DNA of 64,000 bases from positions 186,001 through 250,000 of the forward strand of contig CAVPTL010000014.1 of assembly GCA_963708725.1 (NCBI GenBank), given 5' to 3'. Under the pieces are notes generated by a model. The model had not been told where the DNA came from. It ran no database searches and saw only the letters and a program-made list of their open reading frames with translations. The position numbers and the translations under genes are program-made. Position 1 is the first letter of the stretch; each line of letters opens with the position of its first letter. This document shows, piece after piece, positions 58,528 through 64,000 of the stretch. Source of the DNA: CAVPTL01 sp963708725 (GTDB lineage Bacteria; Actinomycetota; Thermoleophilia; Gaiellales; JAICJC01).

Positions 58528-59018
58528 CCGTCCTTCGGATAGAGCGGCTGAGATTCGGCGATCATCCGGTCGCCCAGCGCGTATCCCGGCCGAGCGAGTG
58601 CGAACGCGACGTGAGCGTGCAGGCACTTGACCGCGCCGACCCGGGTGGTGCCGCCGATTCCACACTCGAGCGATGCACCGCCGTCGCTCATCTCTGGAGC
58701 CGATCGGCGCAATCCACGCTGCTCCGCTTCCCCGGCAAACCATGACACGCGGGCATCGGAATCGGCTTCGACCAGCGCCTCGTAGCGGTCGACGCCGCCG
58801 CCGGCTTCGACGCGACCGACCTGCCGCACAGCGGATGGACAGGTGAGGTAGTAGGTCGTCGGGAACGGCTCGCCGGTCGGCAGGTACGACGCCTGCTCGA
58901 CCACCGCCGGGCGACCATACGGACACCGCACCGCAACCTCCACGAACCCTCGTGGGGGTCGGCCGATCTGCTGCTGCACTGTCTCGCGGTCGCCGATCCC
59001 GGCAGGGTAGTGGAACAC
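58512..59018 (-). CDS. DUF501 family protein
   Basis: 168 residues. Begins in the DUF501 manner (QQQIGRPPRGFVEVAVRCPY, GRPAVVEQASYLPTGEPFPT, YYLTCPSAV) and ends KDGCCCD. The conserved ECGIGGTTRVGAVKCLHAH block with cysteines and histidines suggests metal binding. Function unknown; typically encoded with divIC, eno and ppx in actinobacteria, as partly here. GTG at 59018, divergent from the GNAT gene by 39 bases. Confidence 0.9.
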   Translation of the reverse strand: MFHYPAGIGDRETVQQQIGRPPRGFVEVAVRCPYGRPAVVEQASYLPTGEPFPTTYYLTCPSAVRQVGRVEAGGGVDRYEALVEADSDARVSWFAGEAEQRGLRRSAPEMSDGGASLECGIGGTTRVGAVKCLHAHVAFALARPGYALGDRMIAESQPLYPKDGCCCD

Positions 59019-59045
59019 GCTGAAGATGGGTGACCCGAACTCAGG

Positions 59046-59051
59046 TAGGGT
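59046..59051 (+). promoter_or_regulatory. -10 box TAGGGT of leaderless GNAT gene
   Basis: TAGGGT ends 6 bases before ATG 59058. Confidence 0.55.
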
Positions 59052-59057
59052 CGCGGC

Positions 59058-59513
59058 ATGGTTTCGCTCCGTCCGATCGACGAGTCGAATCGAGGCGCGG
59101 TCGAGGCGCTGACGGTCTCGTCGATCCAGGACCAGTTCGTCGCCGGTGTTGCGGATTCGCTGGTCGAGGCGGTCGAGGATCCGGGCGGTCGCGCCATCTA
59201 CTGGGCGATCTATGCCGAGGAAATCCCGGTCGGTTTTGTGATGATCAGCGACGAGGTCGATGGCCCCGACTACATCGCGCAGTATCTCTGGAGGCTCCTG
59301 ATCGACCAGCGCTACCAGGGGCGGGGGTATGGGACGGCTGCGCTTGATCTGGTCGTGGCGTACTTCCGAGGCCGCCCGGGGGTAGAGGTGATGTGGACGA
59401 GCTGCGGCGAGGGCGATGGCAGTCCGCTCGGGTTCTACGAGCGGTATGGGTTTGTGCAGACGGGAGACCGTGTGTTCGACAACGAGATCTTGCTGCGACT
59501 CGCAATCACCTGA
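59058..59513 (+). CDS. GNAT-family acetyltransferase
   Basis: 151 residues. The acetyl-CoA-binding segment is LLIDQRYQGRGYGTAALDLV (motif A) and the motif B region is GSPLGFYERYGFVQTGDRVF. It resembles spermidine/spermine acetyltransferases of the SpeG/BltD type (FVMISDEVD...YIAQYLWRLLID), but the substrate is not provable. Inserted head-on between DUF501 and divIC, which are normally adjacent. Confidence 0.9.
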   Translation: MVSLRPIDESNRGAVEALTVSSIQDQFVAGVADSLVEAVEDPGGRAIYWAIYAEEIPVGFVMISDEVDGPDYIAQYLWRLLIDQRYQGRGYGTAALDLVVAYFRGRPGVEVMWTSCGEGDGSPLGFYERYGFVQTGDRVFDNEILLRLAIT

Positions 59514-59525
59514 CCACTACGCCAA

Positions 59526-59831
59526 TTACGTGCAGCGACTGGGGATGTCGCTGATCACCAACGGGTGCTCGCCGTTGAAGATCCATCCGCACCGGCGGGC
59601 CAGCATGATCACGCCCTGCCGTGTTTCCAGCAGCGCCTTTTGGGCGGTCAGCACGTCGTGGCGATGTTCCAGGCGGGTCAACTGGGCGCGCTGGCCCTGG
59701 AGCTCACGCGACACCCGCAGATACTTCTGTACCGGGCCGACGTAGAGGCCAATCATCACGACAGCAACCACCAAGGCGGCGATCCGGCCGACCCTGAGGC
59801 CGCCGGTTGAGCGGGTACGTCTGGCTGGCAC
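59526..59831 (-). CDS. divIC: Septum formation initiator DivIC/FtsB
   Basis: 101 residues: a short basic cytoplasmic N-terminus, one transmembrane helix (IAALVVAVVMIGLYVGPVQK) and an extracytoplasmic coiled coil (LQGQRAQLTRLEHRHDVLTA), ending in the DivIC cap with MLARRCGWIFNGEHPLVI. Part of the FtsQ/FtsL/DivIC divisome complex. GTG at 59831 with GAAGG upstream. Downstream of pyk and eno in the same direction. Confidence 0.93.
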   Translation of the reverse strand: MPARRTRSTGGLRVGRIAALVVAVVMIGLYVGPVQKYLRVSRELQGQRAQLTRLEHRHDVLTAQKALLETRQGVIMLARRCGWIFNGEHPLVISDIPSRCT

Positions 59832-59876
59832 CCGGATACCTTCTCGCTCACCTGCCCGATCCCTGCGCGTACTCGG

Positions 59877-61292
59877 TCAGTCGCGAACGACGTGCACGAG
59901 GATGTGGTTGGTCGCGCCGGGAGTGTTCAGGTGCGTGCCGCCGGTCAGCACCACCGACTCGCCCGGCCCAACCAGTCCGCTTGCCACGGCAGCGTCGACC
60001 GTGCGCTTCCACAGGTCCTCGAGCGTCTCGGACGGCTCGATCACAAGCGGCACCACCGCCCAATCGAGCGCGAGCTGTTGCAGCACACCCTGATCCGGCG
60101 AGGCGGCGAGAATCGGCCGGCGCGGGCGGTAGCGCGACACCTGCCGTGCCGTCGACCCCGACTGGGTGGGCACGGCGATCGCCGAGGCCTCGAGATCCTC
60201 GGCGATGTCGCACGCAGCGTGCGACAGGATCGGCCCCATCGAACTCGACCGCTCCCGCCCGACCTCGTGGTATGCGAGTGACGGCTCGACCGCGCGCACG
60301 ATCCGGTTCATCATCGCCACCGCCTCGAGCGGGTAGCGACCCGCGGCGGTCTCTCCCGAGAGCATCACCGCCGAGGTGCCGTCGAGCACCGCGTTGGCGA
60401 CGTCCGAAGCCTCTGCGCGGGTCGGTTCGGACTGATGCACCATGGATTCGAGCATCTGGGTTGCGGTGATCACCGCACAGCCACGGTCTCGCGCCGATCG
60501 GATGATCAGCTTCTGGAGCAGAGGCACATCGGGAGCCCCGATCTCGACACCGAGGTCGCCGCGAGCGACCATGACCGCGTCGGACACCTCCACGATCGCT
60601 TCGAGATCGTCGATGGCCTCGGCCTTCTCGATCTTTGCGATCACGCGCGCCGTCGACCCCGCCGCCGCCACCCGCTCGCACAGGTCTGCCACATCGTCGG
60701 CCCTCCGCACAAACGACAGCGCGACATAGTCAACGCCATGTTCGAGGGCGAACGCCAGATCATCGAGATCCTTGGGGGTGAGCGAGGGAATCGGAAGATG
60801 CGTCCCGGGCAGATTCACGCCCTTGCCACTCGAGATCACCCCACCCACCTCGACCCGGGTTTCGACCCGGCCGGCGGCGGAATCGACAACGCGGATCCGC
60901 ACCAGACCGTCGTTGATCAGGATCTCGGATCCTGGCGAGACCACCTCCGGCAGCTCTGGAAACGTGATCTCGAAGTCGCCCAGACGACCGGCACCAGCGG
61001 GCGCAAGCATCATCGTGTCACCCGGCTGAACGGTGATCGGTGCCTCCATCGGGCCGATCCGGATCTTGGGCCCCTGGAGGTCGGCGATCACCGCGAGCGG
61101 CCGCCCGATCAGATCCTGGGCTCGGCGCACCGACTGGATCGACCGCATGTGGGTTTCGTGATCGCCGTGTGAGAAGTTGAGACGGGCGGCGTCCATCCCC
61201 GCCCATGCCAGCTGTTCGATCAGCTCAGGGGTATCGGTGGACGGGCCGAGCGTACACACGATCTTCGTATGCCTGGCGGTTGGCCGGTTCAC
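59877..61292 (-). CDS. pyk: Pyruvate kinase
   Basis: 471 residues, full length. Landmarks are TKIVCTLGPSTDTPELI, ARLNFSHGDHETH, the signature VIAKIEKAEAIDDLEAIVEV with the catalytic lysine, VMVARGDLGVEIG, ITATQMLESM and the regulatory C-domain (VPTQSGSTARQVSRYRP). Converts PEP and ADP to pyruvate and ATP. GTG at 61292 overlaps the eno stop (GTGA), so the last two steps of glycolysis are translated together. Confidence 0.97.
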   Translation of the reverse strand: MNRPTARHTKIVCTLGPSTDTPELIEQLAWAGMDAARLNFSHGDHETHMRSIQSVRRAQDLIGRPLAVIADLQGPKIRIGPMEAPITVQPGDTMMLAPAGAGRLGDFEITFPELPEVVSPGSEILINDGLVRIRVVDSAAGRVETRVEVGGVISSGKGVNLPGTHLPIPSLTPKDLDDLAFALEHGVDYVALSFVRRADDVADLCERVAAAGSTARVIAKIEKAEAIDDLEAIVEVSDAVMVARGDLGVEIGAPDVPLLQKLIIRSARDRGCAVITATQMLESMVHQSEPTRAEASDVANAVLDGTSAVMLSGETAAGRYPLEAVAMMNRIVRAVEPSLAYHEVGRERSSSMGPILSHAACDIAEDLEASAIAVPTQSGSTARQVSRYRPRRPILAASPDQGVLQQLALDWAVVPLVIEPSETLEDLWKRTVDAAVASGLVGPGESVVLTGGTHLNTPGATNHILVHVVRD

Positions 61293-62566
61293 GGGCCGAC
61301 GGCCGCGATGAACGCCCCCCGGCCGGGATAGAGCGCGGCCTCCCCCAGCTCGGACTCGATCCGAAGAAGCTGGTTATATTTGGCGACCCGGTCACTGCGT
61401 GACGGCGCCCCGGTCTTGATCTGCCCGCACCCGGTCGCGACCGCGAGATCGGCGATCGTCACGTCCTCGGTCTCGCCCGAGCGGTGCGACATGACCGCGC
61501 TATAGCCGGCGTCGTGGGCGAGGGCGATCGCATCGAGCGTCTCCGACAGCGAGCCAATCTGGTTGACCTTGATCAGGATGGAGTTGGCCGATCCCTCGTC
61601 GATACCACGCTGGAGGCGCTCGACGTTGGTCACGAACAGGTCGTCGCCGACCAGCTGGACGCGATCCCCAATCGTCTCGGTAAGGAGCCGCCAGCCGTCC
61701 CAATCGTCCTCCGCCAGCCCATCCTCGATCGAGACAATCGGGTAGCGATCGACCAGCCCCGCGTAGAACTCGACCATGCCGTCGCTGGTGACGGTACGGC
61801 CCTCGAACGTGTACGTGCCGTCGGCAAAGAGTTCGGTCGATGCGGGGTCCAGCGCGATCGCGATGCGGTCGCGGTGCCCCGCGTTGTCGGCGGCTTCGAG
61901 AATCGCCTCGATGGCCTGCTCGGTCGATTCGAGGTCGGGTGCAAACCCGCCCTCGTCACCCACGGCGGTGGACAACCCCCGCCCGTGCAGCAACGCCTTG
62001 AGCGCGTGAAAGGTCTCGACTCCCACACGCAGGCCCTCCGAGAAGCTGTCAGCGCCGACCGGCACGACCATGAACTCCTGGAGGTCGATGGTGTTGTCGG
62101 CGTGGGCGCCGCCGTTGATCACGTTCATCATCGGCACCGGCAGCGTGGTGGCGGTCTCGCCGCCGAGGAATCGGAACAGCGACTGTCCCGCGTCGGCCGC
62201 GGCGGCCTTGGCGACAGCGAGCGATGTGCCGAGAATCGCGTTGGCTCCGAGGTTGCCCTTGTTGGGCGTGCCATCGAGCTCGACGAGCGCCTCGTCGACC
62301 CCGCGCTGATCGGTGGGATCCATACCGGTCACGACCGTGGCGATCGACGAGTTGACGTGCGACACAGCCTGGAGCACGCCTTTCCCGCCGTAGCGAGCGG
62401 GATCCCCATCGCGCAGCTCGACAGCCTCAAAGGCGCCGGTGGAGGCGCCACTCGGTACGGCGGCGCGCGCCTGGGCACCCGATGACAGAGCGACCTCGAC
62501 CTCGACCGTCGGATTGCCCCGTGAATCCAGGATCTCGCGGCCGCTGACGGAGGTGATGGTGCTCAT
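61289..62566 (-). CDS. eno: Enolase
   Basis: 425 residues. It shows GREILDSRGNPTVEVEV, PSGASTGAFEAVELRDG, GGAHADNTIDLQEFMVVP, the metal ligands in IALDPAS, SIEDGLAEDDWDGW and VGDDLFVTN, and the enolase signature LIKVNQIGSLSETL with SHRSGETEDVTIADLAV. Converts 2-phosphoglycerate to PEP. ATG at 62566; a minus-strand TATCAT (62576-62581) nine bases upstream may be its -10. Starts 28 bases after mazG ends. Confidence 0.98.
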   Translation of the reverse strand: MSTITSVSGREILDSRGNPTVEVEVALSSGAQARAAVPSGASTGAFEAVELRDGDPARYGGKGVLQAVSHVNSSIATVVTGMDPTDQRGVDEALVELDGTPNKGNLGANAILGTSLAVAKAAAADAGQSLFRFLGGETATTLPVPMMNVINGGAHADNTIDLQEFMVVPVGADSFSEGLRVGVETFHALKALLHGRGLSTAVGDEGGFAPDLESTEQAIEAILEAADNAGHRDRIAIALDPASTELFADGTYTFEGRTVTSDGMVEFYAGLVDRYPIVSIEDGLAEDDWDGWRLLTETIGDRVQLVGDDLFVTNVERLQRGIDEGSANSILIKVNQIGSLSETLDAIALAHDAGYSAVMSHRSGETEDVTIADLAVATGCGQIKTGAPSRSDRVAKYNQLLRIESELGEAALYPGRGAFIAAVGP

Positions 62567-62594
62567 CGCGAGCGGATGATATCTACGAGGTCGG

Positions 62595-63638
62595 TTAGCT
62601 GAGCTGAGCCTTGGCTCGCCGGTACCAGCCGTCTTGCGCCTCGAGATCGAGATCGACCCAGCGGTCGCCCGCATCATCGGCCAGCTCCGCGGCACGTTCA
62701 ACCCGATCTCGGAAGCGGACGCCGGCCGCGCGCAGGGCGATCTCGGGATCCACGTTCGCGTGGCGAGCGACGTTGACGGTGGCGAACAGGAGGTCACCCA
62801 GTTCGTGCTCGACCTGTGCGTCAGGCTCACGCTCGGCCCGGGGAGCGGGGGCGGTGTCGAGCGCCTCACGCAGCTCCCGGAACTCGTCGTCGAGATCGAC
62901 CCAGGCCCCATCCCACGCGTCCCAGTCGAAGCCGACAGCCGAGGCCCGGCGCTGGAGCTTGCGGGCGAACAGCAATGCCGGCAGCACACCCGGCACGTCG
63001 TGGAAGATGCCGGTGCGGCCCTCGTCGTCGCGCTTGATCTGCTCCCAGTTTCGGCGCACGTCACCAGCCGTCTCGGCCTCGCGCTCACCGAACACGTGCG
63101 GATGGCGGCGGATCAGCTTGGTTGTGATTCCATCAGCCACCTCGGCCAGGTCGCCGGCACCGGCCTCGGCGCACAGAAGCGCGAGGAAAAAGCTCTGGAA
63201 CAACAGGTCGCCCAGCTCATCGACCAGCTTGGGGCCGGGCCCCGACGCTGCCGCGTCGGCGGTCTCATAGGCCTCCTCGATGGTGTGCGGCACAATCGTC
63301 GCCACCGTCTGCTCCCGATCCCACGGGCAGTCGCTTCGAAGCCGCACCGTCAGCCGCTGCAGCCCGACCAACGCGTCGGACAGAAGCACCGTTGCAAACG
63401 CGTCTCCGGCGGGGACAGTGTCGTCCCACACACCGTCGGCCCACAGCCGGCGCAGTCGCTCTCCGGAGGCCGCCACAACCGGCGAGTCATCACCCAGGGC
63501 GATGCCCCTGGCCCCCAGCCACCCACGCAGAGGCTCATCGGGCGGAGTCGAGACAGGTCCGGCGGCTTCGATCACCCGCCAGGACGCGAGCGGGATCAGG
63601 TCAGGATCGCCAGGCCCCAGAGCAACCAGGGTGGCCAT
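62595..63638 (-). CDS. mazG: MazG nucleotide pyrophosphohydrolase with shrunken methylase-like N-terminus
   Basis: 347 residues. The C-terminal ~250 residues hold two MazG repeats with the metal motifs TIEEAYETADA...DELGDLLFQ and EFRELREAL...HELGDLLFA, plus KLIRRHPHVFGER. Hydrolyses (d)NTPs to monophosphates and pyrophosphate. The first ~95 residues start LVALGPGDPDLIPLASWRVI, the opening loop of tetrapyrrole methylases as in YabN-MazG fusions, but the rest of that ~220-residue domain is missing. A -10 (TAACAT) lies 6 bases before the ATG. Confidence 0.93.
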   Translation of the reverse strand: MATLVALGPGDPDLIPLASWRVIEAAGPVSTPPDEPLRGWLGARGIALGDDSPVVAASGERLRRLWADGVWDDTVPAGDAFATVLLSDALVGLQRLTVRLRSDCPWDREQTVATIVPHTIEEAYETADAAASGPGPKLVDELGDLLFQSFFLALLCAEAGAGDLAEVADGITTKLIRRHPHVFGEREAETAGDVRRNWEQIKRDDEGRTGIFHDVPGVLPALLFARKLQRRASAVGFDWDAWDGAWVDLDDEFRELREALDTAPAPRAEREPDAQVEHELGDLLFATVNVARHANVDPEIALRAAGVRFRDRVERAAELADDAGDRWVDLDLEAQDGWYRRAKAQLS

Positions 63639-63644
63639 CGCCCG

Positions 63645-63650
63645 ATGTTA
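63645..63650 (-). promoter_or_regulatory. -10 box TAACAT of leaderless mazG
   Basis: TAACAT on the minus strand, 6 bases before ATG 63638 and just past the end of the foldase gene. Confidence 0.55.
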
Positions 63651-64000
63651 CGTGGTCGGGTTCGACGACGTCGCCGTCGGGCTCGTCACCGAGGCGGGCG
63701 GCGCATACGCGGCGGCGTAGTGTGTGCTCGTCTTGAACGCGTCGATCAGCGCCAGCATCTTGGCCTGCACCTGCTGCTGCACCGACTGGCTCGGGTTGTA
63801 CTTGCTCTCGATCATCGACTTGAGCTTGTTGTACGCGGCATCGCTCCCCGCCTTCGCGGGGGCGTCGATCGGATTGATCAAGAAGTAGCAGTCGGGCTTG
63901 CACTGACCGGCAAGGGATGTCTTCTGATACTGCGGGTTGGCCTTGACCGGCTGGCCCCAGGCACCCGTCGGCAGTGAGAAGGCGGCCTTCTGGAAGTTCG
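63648..64000 (-). CDS. Parvulin-type peptidyl-prolyl isomerase (SurA/PrsA-like), C-terminal part
   Basis: The frame is open to the right edge, so only the last ~117 residues are seen. The segment AAFSLPTGAWGQPVKANPQY is the end of a rotamase domain (compare AFSLxxGxVxxPVxTxxGY). After it come a C-terminal helix (QQQVQAKMLALIDAF) and a Pro/Ser/Thr-rich tail. Such foldases are exported and help secreted proteins fold. In streptomycetes a SurA-like gene also precedes mazG and eno, which supports the assignment. Confidence 0.75.
   Translation of the reverse strand, partial: NFQKAAFSLPTGAWGQPVKANPQYQKTSLAGQCKPDCYFLINPIDAPAKAGSDAAYNKLKSMIESKYNPSQSVQQQVQAKMLALIDAFKTSTHYAAAYAPPASVTSPTATSSNPTT

Noticed and set aside
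62567..63088. Enolase N-terminal fusion of ~170 residues
   Set aside because: The frame is open but the sequence is serine/arginine-rich shadow of mazG; enolase proper starts MSTITSVSGREI at 62566.

Overview
The window is high-GC bacterial chromosome, densely packed with genes on both strands. It looks like an actinobacterium, most likely the Thermoleophilia (Solirubrobacterales-like) side of the phylum. This placement is an inference from several points: the mycobacterial-type CysO/CysM/Mec cysteine pathway, the DUF501-divIC-pyk-eno-mazG block, many ATG or GTG starts sitting 6-7 bases after a TANNNT -10 box (leaderless style), overlapping GTGA/ATGA gene junctions, and an initiator tRNA with an open C1.U72 pair. 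No rRNA, CRISPR array, prophage or intact insertion sequence was seen, and no gene-free stretch exceeds 300 bases.

Layout. 1-4.6 kb: tail of an amidohydrolase, a TPR membrane protein, then a compact four-gene operon (rhodanese-MoeB fusion, CysO, CysM, JAMM protease) for protein-bound sulfur transfer to cysteine. 4.7-11.5 kb: Lrp regulator, PhhB, CorC-like transporter, a NarL/NarX-type two-component pair followed by a degenerate GGDEF/HD-GYP protein, and lgt. 11.6-25.2 kb: a Tad/Flp pilus locus (cpaB, cpaE, cpaF, a VWA-TadB fusion, tadC, a frameshifted VWA TadG-like protein and a separate flp pilin) interleaved with an HD-GYP protein, RidA, an LCP ligase and cupins. 25.3-39.6 kb: an accessory-looking stretch of small regulators, membrane proteins, secreted proteins (one with an L-type lectin-like domain, one with duplicated four-cysteine modules), two tRNAs, Ppx/GppA, a diguanylate cyclase, a GST frameshifted by one base, and a PilZ protein. 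39.6-46.2 kb: a giant cyclase-AAA-TPR regulator, thioredoxin reductase with a tiny zinc-ribbon partner, and a zinc-ribbon PAS protein. 46.1-56.6 kb: one long minus-strand operon joining cytochrome c maturation (tlpA, ccmH, ccdA), a ferredoxin, an AlkP-superfamily enzyme, AddAB-type recombination nuclease and endonuclease III. 56.7-64 kb: PAP2 phosphatase, DUF501, divIC, pyk, eno, mazG and the end of a parvulin-type foldase.

How it fits together. c-di-GMP signalling recurs (GGDEF, HD-GYP, GGEEF, PilZ) around the Tad pilus genes, so surface attachment is probably under second-messenger control. Redox and sulfur handling (CysO pathway, TrxB, TlpA/CcdA/CcmH, ferredoxin) is well represented. Four copies of a palindromic repeat with the core GGTGCC-N-GGCACC lie between genes; two of them contain the stop codon of the gene upstream. 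Two genes (tadG-like and GST) appear to carry a single extra C that breaks the frame, which may be base-calling error or genuine decay.
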